Assembly: GCA_964058845.1 (NCBI GenBank)
Contig: CAXKVR010000031.1
Location: 310,001 to 374,000, forward strand
Origin: Carex sylvatica
Taxonomy: Eukaryota > Streptophyta > Magnoliopsida > Poales > Cyperaceae
Direction: 5' to 3'
DNA length: 64,000 bases
The notes beneath the pieces are model-generated. The model saw nothing but the letters and a program-made list of their open reading frames with translations, was not told where the DNA came from and searched no databases. Below, piece after piece: positions 37,115 through 48,785 of the stretch. Each line of letters opens with the position of its first letter. Position 1 is the stretch's first letter. The position numbers and the translations under genes were made by a program.

Positions 37115-38637
37115 TTAACCACATCTGCACCAGCTGATAGCTTGTGTTGACGCACTGTGCAGTGCAAGAGAAGCATTCCTTTTGTATTCCTTCATCTCTT
37201 GAAGAACTTTTGAGGCCCATTGAGAGAAGTAAACTGCATCGTGCCTGATCTGACGGTCCTTGAATGAAGCGAAGCATTCCAACCTTGCGGTTGTGCCGTT
37301 GCAAGCGGGGCCCCCATCGTCACGCCAGGCTCCCTGGTGTTTCATCCCGGCCCAGTCTGCGAGCCACCTAAAGACGTACTGTCCCGAGCCGGCCATCTCC
37401 TTCCATCCCACCGGGTAGAACTCCATCACACTGCTGTTTCTCTCCATGAAGATCATGTTCGTCATTTGCGCGCCGTGTGCAGTGGCCAGTACGTCAGTCT
37501 CACTTAATAATCGCACCTGAGAACAAAAAATTTGAGATGGATCTGTTGAAAATACATTAACCGTTTCAATGAAAACAGGGAAAATACACAAGTAAAAATA
37601 ACCAAAAAGAAAGAAAACAAAAAATATTATCCACAAACCTGATCACAGAAAGTCAAATTGTCTGATTTCACAGCCATAAATCTACAAGTTTCCATCTTAG
37701 CACACTCCTCCTCAAAAATCCTCACAACTGTTGTTTCATTTTCGAATGATCTCGTACCAGTTCTCAGCAAAAGTGTCATGCGTACCTCGTCGTTAGCCTT
37801 AATCTTCTCCGTGTTAACAGTGCAAAATTCTCTTGCCAAGCACCTAATTCTATCATATACCTCCCTTAGCCTCATTTTCGCCATAGCCCCTTGGTTATGT
37901 CTAAATACCACGGCTTCCTCGAAGCACACAGGACCGACATCAATCGTTTCAAAAGTTTCTATATTTACCTTACCTATTGTCACCTCGGCAATGGATCTGA
38001 GCCAGGTTGCCATTTCGGTACGCAGTTCACCCCAATGGAACAGAACCCATCTTACCGGTGGATCAGCACAGCCTTTCCTCATGTGCCAACCGACAAACGG
38101 TACCAAAGCGGAGAGCCCGTGCCAGAGGTTGGTGTAGTCGTAGTACGTATCCGAGACATAGGTTAGCCCAGGGAGTAGCATTGCGCCATGTGGCAGAGCA
38201 TCAAGCCATGCAAATGCATACGAGTTTTCTGCACCATCATATCTGTGGTGTGACGAGAGGCAGAGCAACCGGTTGTTGGACGAGTTAGACGGGAAATGGA
38301 GGTACTCTGAGTCGTTCGGATCAAACGTGTCGTTCACAGAGCTCATGAACCATGTGTGACCAGTCGTTGGTTTGTCAGAGTACCGGAGGTCTTTTAGAGG
38401 TAAGAAAGTAACCGCATCGCGCAGCATGGCCGTCAGAGTTTGGTTGGCTGGTGGATTTGAAGCCAAAGGCCATGAGAACTGGAGAAGAGACTGGAGACCT
38501 TGAAACCAGAAGACAAGAAGAAAAATGATGAAGCATGAGATTATGACTAAGATTTTTGGTGTTTTCTGGAGCTTAAAAAGATTTTCCTGAGCTATGTTCA
38601 TGGCCCTCAAACTCAGATCAGTAAATTTTTGTTGCAA
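37115..38637 (-). CDS. Glycosyltransferase family 61 protein
   Basis: Two exons, 37639-38637 and 37115-37516, total 1,401 bp (466 aa), joined as ...LTFCDQ|VRLLSETD.... The protein is a predicted type II membrane enzyme: a short cytosolic tail, one hydrophobic anchor at about residues 29-45 (ILVIISCFIIFLLVFWF), then a luminal stem and catalytic domain with several N-glycosylation sequons. The conserved GT61 (DUF563) block TDVLATAHGAQMTNMIFM lies at about 341-358. GT61 enzymes work in the Golgi on N-glycans (xylosyltransferase) or cell-wall xylan/arabinoxylan; this copy resembles the less characterised plant subgroup, so donor and acceptor are unknown. A second in-frame Met at residue 13 is an alternative start. 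A GA repeat lies at 38641-38654, just upstream of the ATG. Confidence 0.9.
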
Positions 38638-39396
38638 GGTAGAGAGAGAGAGAGGTTGCTATGTTGTGATATTTTCATATATGGTGGGGGTCTTACCAGA
38701 AATTTGGCTCGGTAGCACAACCAGGATTTAGGATCTGAATTATTTTATTAATTTAGATATCGTAGCAATATTAAAAGCATTTTATTAAGAATTACTTCCA
38801 AGTCTATAAGATAATAATATTGACTCTAGAACCTTAAAAATAATAAAATTGACTATTGTGGTGTCCATAGCCGCAACATTCGCAAATTATTTGCAAATTA
38901 AATCCGAATAATTCGTTTTTTTTGTAATGCTGAACTGAATGACGAATTATTTGATCGACCAAACTTTGTCTGAATTAAACTCGAATAATTTGCGAATTTT
39001 ACGATTTTTTCTCAAATTTTACGAATTATTCGCGAATTTTTTCCAAACTTTTTCCATAATTTTTTGTTTTGGTTTTTTTTTCTGCTTTCTTGTAGGACTG
39101 AGATCTCTGATCCGAATAATTTTAAATAATTCTCAAATTATATTCAAATTATTTTCGAATCATAAATTTTTCATCTCGCCGAACCGAACCCGAATAATTC
39201 ATTTGTCACCATGGTGATGTGCACTGATTCTGTTAGAACATAAAATTAATCTGATATTAGCAGCTGATTCGCAGCGCAATTTGCGTCTACTTTAATTTTT
39301 GAGTCAGCTAATCGAGGTTTTTGACTTATATATATATATATATATATATGTCAACTCTAGCATGTGACATTTAATTTCTATTCACCATTCAAATGT
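38638..39396. other. GT61 upstream region
   Basis: Contains the GA-repeat leader. At 38870-39210 lies an AT-rich segment built from AATAATTCGAATTATT-like words on both strands, probably an old inverted-repeat element. A (TA)n tract is at 39328-39349. No gene. Confidence 0.45.
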
Positions 39397-39911
39397 TGGG
39401 AATTGCGGCCATTTTTATTAATACCTAAGAAAATATATATAATTTTAAAGATGTCTCGCATTAGATTTTCTGTTAAAATTGTTCCGACCGCTAAGCCCAC
39501 AGGCGGCCCAATTCTTTAGCGGATCGCCCGTGACAGGGGTGCCTCACTAGAGACCAGACTGCCCCTGATACGGGCGGTCGACTTTTTTTTTTTTTCCTAG
39601 ATTTTTTTTTTTTAGAGATCTAATTTAAATTTAATTTTTTTAATTTTTTTGTTTAGGGTGTATGCCAAAAAATAAGACATTTGATATATTTATAAATAAT
39701 GTCGTAACATTTTATAACTTTGATTTGATTTGTCAGTTAGATATCACAAGTCTAAATATAACACTAATTAAGGACTTGGCATTGATTCTTAATGCGGAGT
39801 TTACTTTTGTAAAAATCTTTTTTTTTGCACTTTCGCATTATACAAAAGTACCCCGCATTTTTTTTTCAATGTAAATAGGATTTTTATAAACTCATTTTTT
39901 ATAATATATGT

Positions 39912-40280
39912 ATATATATAGAGGAGGGATCGGATGACACCCTTTTTTGGTGACATCAGATGACATCGTCCATTTTCAAAGTTTTCAAAGTCCAAACGGT
40001 CGATCCAAACCGTTCAACTTGATGGATATGTTAAAATGTGCTTGCAGATCAAATTTTACATTTTTCAGAATTTTTTTACTATTTATTAAGTATTTAACAA
40101 AATCGCTATATTCAGACCGTTGAATTTTGTACCCATCTGAATAAATAGTAAAAAAATTCCGAAAAATGTAAAATTTGATCTGCAAGCCCATTTTAACATA
40201 TCCATCAAGTTGAACGGTTTGGATCGACCGTTTGGACTTTAAAAATGGACGGTGTCATCCGATCCCTCCTCATATATATA
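39912..40280. mobile_element. GAGGAGG-end Mutator-type MITE, copy 2
   Basis: The body 39921-40271 (351 bp) starts GAGGAGGGATCGGATGACAC and ends GTCATCCGATCCCTCCTC. Flanking ATATATATA is duplicated, but it lies in TA repeats, so the TSD is weak evidence. Ends and core match the copy at 7821-8197. Confidence 0.78.
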
Positions 40281-40300
40281 ATATAATATATGTATATATA

Positions 40301-40358
<58 letters not shown>
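40272..40358. repeat. (TA)n microsatellite
   Basis: Nearly pure TA repeat between two MITEs. A second TA tract follows the second MITE at 40783-40863. Confidence 0.9.
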
Positions 40359-40361
<3 letters not shown>

Positions 40362-40779
40362 GTTGGCTACTATGCTTATATAAGCATATCCCCACATATG
40401 CTTATAACTCATTTTTGTACTTCCAATGTCCAAATGGTCGATCGGAACCGTTCATCTTGTTCTCCATATTAATATGTGCTTGGAAACTAAATTTTACATT
40501 TTTCTAAATTTTTTTACTATTTATTAAGCCACTTGAAAATTATTAATCCAACGGTGGCTGCTGATTTTACTGTTTTGTGCAGCCACCGTTGGATCAGCGA
40601 TTTTCAAAGTGGCTTAATAAATAGTAAAAAAATTCAGAAAAATGTAAAATTTAGTTTTCAAGCACATATTAATATGGAGAACAAGATGAACGGTTCCGAT
40701 CGACCATTTGGACATTGAAAGTACAAAAATGAGTTATAAGCATATGTGGAGATATGCTTATATAAGCATAGTAGCCAAC

Positions 40780-40782
<3 letters not shown>
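40359..40782. mobile_element. Long-TIR MITE in a TA tract
   Basis: The 424-bp element starts GAGGTTGGCTACTATGCTTA and ends TAAGCATAGTAGCCAACCTC. The arms stay nearly complementary through TGAGTTATAAGCATATG and on to TTTTTACTATTTATTAAGCC. It is flanked by TA repeats on both sides, which hides any TSD. Confidence 0.82.
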
Positions 40783-40866
<84 letters not shown>

Positions 40867-41432
40867 AAGGCTACGCTACTTCGCGAATTAAAAGGGAATG
40901 TTTTCATTCGCGCTCATATCTATAGTTTTAAAATTCAAAAAGTCGATTTGAACCATTAGATGTGATCTTTATATTGAAATGTACTTGGAGACCAAATTTT
41001 ATATTTTTCTGATTTTTTTTACTATTTATTAAGCCACTTTGAAAATCGCTGATGCAACGTCTACCATCGTACAAAAACTTAAACTGAGTTTTTGAGGCAC
41101 TAAACGATGTTTTTTTAAAATTCTGATGCCCTTAGGTGATATCCGGATCCGTCTCGTCCTCCCCTTTCCAAAAAGTGGTCATACGCACAAATTCGACTTT
41201 CCTAGCCAAAGTTATGAATGTTTAAAGTTTTTTCGAAAGCTGAACTTTGGAAATTCATAACTAACAGTAGAACAAATAAATTGAAATTTGTGTCAATTAT
41301 GTGTATTATTGAATGCTCTACATTCTTGTGTAATCATTTTTGCAGTTTGATCCTTGTATCAGTCCAGACTTGCTAATTTATCAGCAGAAGTCAAATGCAG
41401 CGCATGCGCCGCAAATATCGTCGCATGTGCTA

Positions 41433-41908
41433 TGTATATATTATACATATGTATAATATATGTATATGTATATGTATATGTATAATATATCTATATATTA
41501 TACATATGTATAATATATGTATATGTATATATAATACAATATATGTATATATATGTATATGTATGTATATGTATGTATATGTATGTATATATATGTATAT
41601 GTATGTATATATATGTATATGTATGTATATATATGTGTATGTATATGTATGTGTATGTATGTGTATGTATATGTATGTATATGTATATGTATATAGATGT
41701 ATATGTATATGTATATGTATATATATGTATATGTATATATATGTATATGTATATATATGTATATGTATGTGTATGTGTATGTATGTGTATGTATATGTAT
41801 ATGTATATGTATATATATGTATATGTATATATATGTATATGTATGTGTATGTGTATGTATGTGTATGTATATGTATATGTATATGTATATATATGTATAT
41901 GTATATCA
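41433..41908. repeat. (TATATG)n / (TATG)n compound microsatellite
   Basis: About 475 bp of ATGTAT, ATATGT and ATGTGT units. Long ORFs on both strands encoding only Tyr, Ile, Met, Cys, Val, His and Thr come from this repeat and are not genes. Confidence 0.95.
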
Positions 41909-42357
41909 TTGAGGCAATCTAACTATATTTTCTGGTGTATATTTGAATTAATGTCAAATCCTTAATTAGTGTTATCTTTAGACTTGTGATATCCAACTGA
42001 CAAATCAAATCAATTAAAGTTATAAAGAGTTACGACATCACTTCATAAATATATCAAATGTCTTATTTTTTTTAATATACACTCTAAACAAGAAAAAAAT
42101 TTATTCATAAAATTATTTAAATAAAAAATATTAACATCTCTCCCTTAAAAAAAAAAAAAAAATTGGTGGACCGCTCGGACCAGGGGCAGTCTGGTCCCTA
42201 CTCCTAGTGGGGCACCCCTGTCACGGGCGGTCCGCTAGGAGATTGGGATGCCCGTGGGCCTAGCAGTCGAGGCAATTTTGACAGAAAATATAATGCGGAT
42301 GCATCTTTAAAAAAAAGAAAAAATGTAGGGTATTAATAAAAATGGCCATGGGAATTG

Positions 42358-43551
42358 TGTTTTGTGACTTCTTTAATTAATATATTTACATTATAATTCG
42401 AACTCTTTGAATAAAAAATTGCAACAAGATTACAAGATCTATAGTTTTTATTAACTTACAATTCCAATTAATAATACAAATTGTAAAATATCTAAATTAT
42501 ACAATAATTTTATCTATAATATTGTATTTCAAATTTGATAAGCATAAATTATATAACCATTATATATTATTTTTATCATAAAATAGCTCCAAATATCTTG
42601 TACTTTGAATATAAAGTGAATAAAATACACCTAGAATCAAGTTACTGTGGTTGTTTGGTTTTAAAATACAGAAAAAGATGAAAATTACATAAAATACTTC
42701 TGAGTGCCATTATTAATTCACGAAAGTGACATGTAATGATATATTAGGTTAGAAACCTCATTAAATCATACATGAATTTAACCAAATACCAAATAGATAG
42801 AATTAACAAGGGATTGTAAACCGAATACTCCTAGATCTCCTCAACTTGAAAACAAACCAATCTTCACTTTATTTATTTTATTTACATCTATTGTTTACAA
42901 TTCTTCTCGGATATTGAACCCAACTTAGGACTATTTAAACAAACCCCCCCCCCCTTATTCTATTTTATTGCACTTACTTCTTTTTATTATTTTCTAAAAT
43001 TAATTAATAAAGTCTAAACCTAGTATCTAAACTTACTCTCTGAGGATCGATACCCGATAATATACTACGCGGTAGGATTGTATACTTGCAATCTGAACTG
43101 AAAGTGTATTTAAGGTTAAAAGATACAGTTTACTGTACTGAAACTTTGTACTATACCAAAATGTAACAAAATTTAAACAATATTTTTTGCTGATTGTTAA
43201 AATTATTAAGATAATTAACTGTCTGTTAGTAAATCCCTTCCAATTTATATAAGGTGGATTCTCTAGTCAACCAGAAAATTAAAAAATAATCGGATAGGTC
43301 CCAAAGTTTGTCAGCTCAAACACAACACAAGAGTTATCTGCCTAACCCATTTTAGAGTTGGGTCCAATCACAATTAAATGATCATAATTCCAACTTTTCG
43401 AGGGTGGGATCTGAAGTTATCTTCTATTTTGAACTAGGCCAAAATTACATTCCGATCATCATCATCTATAGTCGTGCAAAATATGATAATAATGACTCAG
43501 AATAATTATTTAAGTCTCCCAACCCACTACTTAGATATGCTGACACTGACT
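42358..43551. repeat. Inverted partial copy of an LTR-like repeat
   Basis: Bases 42690-43165 are a diverged reverse complement of about 43590-44080: both contain the TTTAAACAAACCCCCCC run, TTATTCTATTTTATTGCACT against its partner, and the GGATCGATACC word. The remainder is AT-rich DNA without genes. Confidence 0.65.
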
Positions 43552-43577
43552 GTATTTCTCCGGCCATTTTTATTAAT

Positions 43578-45419
43578 ACTCTTGATGCGCGTAAAGTGTA
43601 CGCTAAAAAGTTTCAGTACAATAAGATGTACCTTTTAAACCTTAAATGCTTTTGAGTCAAATTGCAAGTGCACAATTATATCAAAGTAGTATTTTAGGTA
43701 TCGATCCACAGAGAGTATGAAAAATACTTAGTTTTGAACTCTAAATAATTAATTTCAGAAAATAATAATAAAGTAAAGTGCAATAAAGTAGAATAAGGGG
43801 GGGTTTGTTTAAGTAATCCTAAAGTTTGGGTTCAATACCCGTGAATAAGGAATAGTAAACAATAAATGTAAATGAAATGAAAGAAAGAAATATTGGTTTG
43901 CTTTCAAGTTGAGAAGATCTAGGGGTCTTTGGTCTACAATCCCTTGCTAATTCAATCTATTCGGTTTGTTTATATTCATGTTTGATTTAAATGAGGTTTC
44001 TAACCTAATATGTTAGCCTATTTCAATTAATTATTGATACAAGTATTTTGGTGGGTTGGGTTAATTTTCCTCGAGTTTTAGGGCTGTCACCATCCTAAAG
44101 GGATATTTAACAATCACGTTCACACAAAATACATATCAATACTTAATCAATCTAGGTGTCCAAATTAGGGGTTTGACTTCAGAAATACCTACCTCACCAA
44201 ACCCTAACTCTAATTTCTGGAGATCCGGTTTATATCCTAGTGTTAATAAGATATCCTATACCTTTATGATTTGATTGATACAGGGTGGATTACTTTGACA
44301 TATGCTGGAGTTTAATGATTAAAGCGGAAAAACAGGACATAGCACGATTTCTAGCTACTTTAATTCATTAAACCTAACATGGTACTTGTAATTTCAAGTA
44401 TATGAAATCATAAAGAATAATTCACAGAAATTACCATTAAATCAAACAATCATAATAAAAACAATATAACCGAATAAATATAATTAAACAAGTTCATGCA
44501 TGATGACCTAAACCCCTAGAGAGAGAACTACTCACTCTTGGAGAGATCCATTACAAAAATTGGCAAAGTAAGAAGAAATCAAATGAAAGAAAATGATTAC
44601 ACCTTTTGACAAATCAAAGCCCTCTATCTTGCCGAATCTTGCTCTGGAAATCCTTCTTCTCCTCGCTTGAAAGCTTTCCTTCCTCCAGAATTTATCGCTA
44701 AGTGTGTGTAAAGAGAGAATGATGGTGTGTTGGTTGATGTGAGATTGAATGATCCTCCGATGATTGATGATGGGGAAGAACTCTCCCTTTTATAGCCAAG
44801 GATTATGCCCGATTTAGAGGCTAAAAGGTGGGGTTAGTGGGTGCTCTGTTTTACATTACTTCCCTGGCAAGTATGTGTATTTCTGGCAGTAAAAACGCGT
44901 CCATAAAGCGCCAAAAATAGAAAAACTATCAAACCGGGCAGTTATTGGCTTTCTGCGGGTCCAGTGCGGATGGATGATCCGCACTGCGGGTGGCTTCACC
45001 CGCACTGGGACAAGTTTCCTTTTTTAACTTCTGCGAATTTCTCTGGATGCGGGTGCCACTGCGGATGGATGACCCGCACTGCGGGTGGAATCTGCTCTTC
45101 TGAAGTTGCTGAATTTTGGCCAAGTACTGAATGCGGCTGGGCTCATCCGCACTGTCCTCAGTGCGTCCGCACTAGGCTCGGACTTTTCCTCTGCGCCGCG
45201 AGTGCGGCTGGATTGATTCGCAGTGCGGGTGGTTGATCCGCACTGGAGGGTATTTTTGCTATTTTGCATTATTCCCTGCATAGAAAAGCCAAATAACTGC
45301 AATAACTTGATTCTATGTGTATTTTAATCACTTTATATTATAAATACAAGATAATTGGTGTTATTTCATAATAAAATCTAGATCAAATGTGTATATAATT
45401 TATGCTTATCAAAACTCTT
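43578..45419 (+). mobile_element. LTR-like insertion in the MULE left arm
   Basis: The 1,830-bp insert 43584-45413 is bounded by ACTCTT at 43578-43583 and 45414-45419. Its ends approach TGATGCGCG...TTATCA, with inverted TGAT/ATCA tips, which suggests a solo LTR or a short non-coding LTR element. No protease, reverse transcriptase or integrase coding is present. A diverged inverted relative lies next door (42690-43165). Its right part holds a GC-rich repeat block. Confidence 0.6.
44936..45246. repeat. GC-rich CCGCACT / GTGCGG repeat block
   Basis: Irregular copies of TGCGGGTGG, TGCGGATGGATGA and CCGCACTG recur on both strands for about 300 bp within an AT-rich insert. The short ORFs here (44929-45302, both strands) arise from this composition and are not genes. 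Confidence 0.75.
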
Positions 45420-46082
45420 CAAAAAATATTTTTTTAAAATAACTCTGCATCTAATTTTTTTTATTTATGCCCTGATCGCCTGGGCCTGGAGTGGCCCAAA
45501 ACCCTAGTGGAGCATCTATCACAGAGGCAGTCCATAGAGCTGGCGGGGCGCCCGTGAGGGGGGGGCCATAAGCATAGTGAGACGCTCGTGAGGGGGGCGG
45601 TTCACTAGCCATCTAATTACCTCCCATGATCCCTCTCTTTTTTCTCTCTTCTGCCCACTCCAATCATCTACTTCCTCCATCAGCAGAGTCTTAGAGAGCG
45701 ATTTTACTGTAGCGAAAAGGGTGATTTTACTGTAGAGACAGGTATTTCTTTTTTAAATTCTTTTTAATTATTACTAATTAGTCATTTACTATACAATTAC
45801 TGTACAATTACTGTACAATCACTGTACCTGTTTTACTGTACATCACTGTAGCAACAGGTTTTTTTATATTATTTTTAATTACTAATTAGTCATTTACTGT
45901 TTCAGTAATGTATAATTACTGTACTTGTTTACTGTACATCACTGTAGCAACAGGTTTTTTTTTGTTTATTATTATTTTAATTATTTTTCAATTAGCTATT
46001 TATTACTGTACCCGTTATAATTATTGTCAATTACTGTAATACTTATAAAATTATTTTTTATATGTAGTTTGTTAAGGAGAAT

Positions 46083-47330
46083 ATGTTAGTTGCACTGTAT
46101 GTGGACAGCAAGCTACAAAAGGATGTAGATGGAGTGTATTACACGAAAGATGCAGCATTTGGCTTCGAGGTTGATGAAAATACCACATTTCAGGGACTTA
46201 AGGAACAAATATACGAAAAGACCAATGTAAACCCATTGAGGTATGAAATAGAATTGGCTACACAGATTGACAACTCACAAAGGAGTAAGGTGGGGGGTAG
46301 ACCTTACTTTGTGAGATATCCTATAACAAATGCGACTTTGTGGGGAGTTGTGTACACTCTATTTGAGTCTAATGGGGTCCCGGTAATGGACTTATATTCA
46401 AAAAGGGTTCCCCGGGCTAGGGCTGGACCTTCTAGTGTGGCTGGGGTTGGAACTTCAGGTTATGACAATTCGAGTTATGACAACCAGGGGTACCACCACC
46501 ACTCCCTTTATGACAACCAAAGGTACCACAGCCCCGGTAATAACAACTTGGGGTACCACAACTCTCCTGAAAATACTGAAGAGTTACCACCACCACCCAG
46601 ACAGACACCCATAATCCCTAGATTTTTAACTATGCCAGAGTCAGGACCGATACCCGTTAATCAAAATGATATTGATATTAATGTTGATGCTATTGATGTC
46701 ATACCAGAAAGGAAAATAGAAATGGAGGATGAATACGAAGTGATTTGGGAATCCGATGACTTATTAGATGGCAATGCAAATGTACCAGGTTTATCCAAGG
46801 AAAAAAAATTTCCGATTAGAGGTCGGAAAAATAAGCATCCGGTCTCCACATTCAACGATACCACAGCTTTTGAAGAAGCAGACATTAGTTATTTTATCCC
46901 TCGTGTTGTATACAATGACGAACTTGCCCCGGGGCAACTTTATACCAACATAGATGAACTTATAAAGAAAATCTATGAGACTCATGTTCACGGCAACTGA
47001 GAATGTAAAATACACAAAAGGGATCGAACAATATTAGTTGTGTTATGTAAAACTCACCCACAGTGCGAGTTCTGTCTTTTTGCAACCCTTGCGGGTGCAG
47101 AAGAAGCATGGATTATTAAAAAGTGTGAACCACTCATACATGCAAGTCTGCGTCCACAAGGACAGACCATTCACAGCTTACGACATCACTAATTGCCGAT
47201 GCAATTGAGGAAGATATTAAGGAGGAGCCATCTATGAGCATCAAGGCGGTAGCTAGAACTGTCAGACACAAATATGTAACTCCAAAATACAACAGGCTGT
47301 GGAGACCTCGCTCGAGAGAGGGGCAGTAAA
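46083..47330 (+). pseudogene. Broken MULE (MuDR-type) transposase, N-terminal part
   Basis: An open frame of 305 codons (46083-47000) opens with an N-terminal region, then a low-complexity Tyr/His/Asn stretch (YDNSSYDNQGYHHH) and an acidic linker, and ends in the MuDR-family block LAPGQLYTNIDELIKKIYE. The same frame continues past a TGA at 46998-47000 with KRDRTILVVLCK, CEFCLFATLAGAEEAWIIKK (MuDR zinc-ribbon-like region). A +1 shift near 47140 is then needed to reach SLIADAIEEDIKEEPSMSIK and VRHKYVTPKYNRLW. After about 47330 the catalytic DDE region and SWIM finger are absent. One stop, one frameshift and a missing C-terminus make it non-functional as transposase. It belongs to the element 43561-47736. 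Confidence 0.82.
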
Positions 47331-47745
47331 GGGGCGGAGGGGGTGGAGGTACACCACACCGGTGGTGAAGGAGCGGGACGAAGGCAGCAAGGGAGACAGA
47401 GAGGCGGTTTCCTCTTTTTTTTCATCTCTAGTGCGGAGGGAAGACAGAGGGAGAGAGTAAGAGAGAGAGCGAGACAGAGAGGAAAAAGGAGCTTCGGGTC
47501 GGGTTGGGTCACGAGTCTTTAGTGGACCGTCCGTGATGGGGGCGCCTCACTACGAATGTGGCTCGTCCGTAAGTGGGGCGCTTCATTGGGGTCTGTGGCC
47601 CGCCCGTAATACAGGCACTCCACTGGGGTTTTGGGCCGCCCCAGGCCTAAGCGGTCAGGGTATAAATAAAAAAAACTCAGATTCAACATTATTTTTAAAA
47701 TTTCCTTTTTTTTGGGGGTATTAATAAAAATGGCCGGTGTTTCTC

Positions 47746-48785
47746 CCCTCAATGAACTGTTTTTGGCTCTTTGCTATGCAATAAGATTTTTCAAAAATAT
47801 TGCCATAGATTGATTTCCATTTTTCTTATATACTACAGAAGAAATAAAATTTACATAATTTGGAAGGATTCACTGAACACTTTGGTAGGATTTTTTTACA
47901 GAATTTCCTATATTCCGATTTCAATATTTCTGCGTAGGATACACTGAACAATTTGTAAAAAATCTGGTAATGTATGCGCAATCTATTACTTTGCCTCGGA
48001 AGGATCCATAGGACCATATGGTTGCTATGCAAATTGGGAGTAACAAAGAAGAATTGAAGAAAGGTTAACGAAGAGGAAGAGATTAGATAATTTTAGGAGA
48101 GTCAGAAGAGGCATCTGAAAAAGATAAGAACAAATTGCAAGGGGAAAGTTTTACATGAGTGAATCTTAAAGAGTATTTTGTCAAGAAATAAAAATTGAGA
48201 GGTATTTTATTTGAATTTTTAAAAGGAATGCTAGTGTCAACTTTAATTTCAAGAATATTAGGTCGTATATTTGAGTGAGTCTGGCCACATTACAGGCGTT
48301 ATAAAACAAACAATGCGTAAAGCCAGGCATTTAAAATGACACCAATTGAAACTTTAGAGAATAAGCAACTTGATTCATAAAATATTATAATTTAGCCATT
48401 TTCCACCAATTCGGAAAGCCTAAATCGGCCCTCCCATAAAACAAAGGGTAACAAAATGTACAAGGATTTCAGATCAATAGCCTTCATTCAAATCAGGCTA
48501 GTGTCTGCCTACTTGCACAAGCAACCTTTTTGTTTATTTATACAGGGGATAACCGGATAAGAGAGGCCGAATCTCATAACCTCCTCTCCTCTCCTCTCCT
48601 CTCCTCTCCTCTCCTCAGACATCAACTTCGCATTCCTTCTCCCATTCTACCTTTCTTGGGTTAATACACCTTGATTTAAACCATTCAAGTGGAAGGTTAA
48701 TCAACATCCCTCTTGATCTGTTAAACCAAATCCCATCACACGATAATTTTAGACCTTCATAAATATAAAGAGTAGGTAGGGAGCG
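47746..48785. other. Intergenic region below the kinase gene
   Basis: No gene seen. It contains a CTCCT pentanucleotide repeat (48582-48616) close to the kinase stop, probably in its 3' UTR. Confidence 0.5.
48582..48616. repeat. (CTCCT)n microsatellite
   Basis: About seven CTCCT units in a row, some 170 bp past the kinase stop codon on the minus strand, so probably in its 3' UTR (AGGAG units in the transcript). Confidence 0.9.

Larger units (their letters stand above)
39397..42357. mobile_element. MULE deletion derivative with ~400-bp arms and perfect 9-bp TSD
   Basis: The element 39406-42348 (2,943 bp) starts CGGCCATTTTTATTAATACC and ends with the complement of TGGCCATTTTTATTAATACC. A perfect TSD TGGGAATTG lies at 39397-39405 and 42349-42357. 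The arms 39406-39800 and 41940-42348 are inverted copies (for example CGCCCGTGACAGGGGTGCC on both, and the ATATCACAAGTCTAAATATA block). The middle has no transposase and is filled by two MITEs, a half MITE (about 40880-41065) and long TA/TATATG microsatellites. Termini match the coding MULE at 43561-47736. Confidence 0.88.
43552..47745 (+). mobile_element. Coding MULE with nested insertion and 9-bp TSD
   Basis: The element 43561-47736 begins CGGCCATTTTTATTAATACT and ends GTATTAATAAAAATGGCCG. Flanks GTATTTCTC (43552-43560) and GTGTTTCTC (47737-47745) match at 8 of 9. The left arm is interrupted by a 1.83-kb insertion (43584-45413) and resumes at 45414; 45440-45610 (CGCCTGGGCCTGGAGTGGCC) pairs with the complement of 47515-47660. 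A leader with repeated ACTGTAC / TGTAGCAACAGG words (45700-46020) precedes a broken transposase gene. The original element was about 2.3 kb, too short for a full MULE transposase. Confidence 0.85.

Noticed and set aside
37658..38288. Plus-strand ORFs of 91-159 aa opposite the GT61 gene
   Set aside because: Antisense shadows of the GT61 first exon.
41395..41965. Long ORFs (up to 175 aa) on both strands rich in Tyr, Ile, Met, Cys, Val and His
   Set aside because: They are translations of the TATATG/TATG microsatellite; open in several frames and on both strands because the repeat has no stop.
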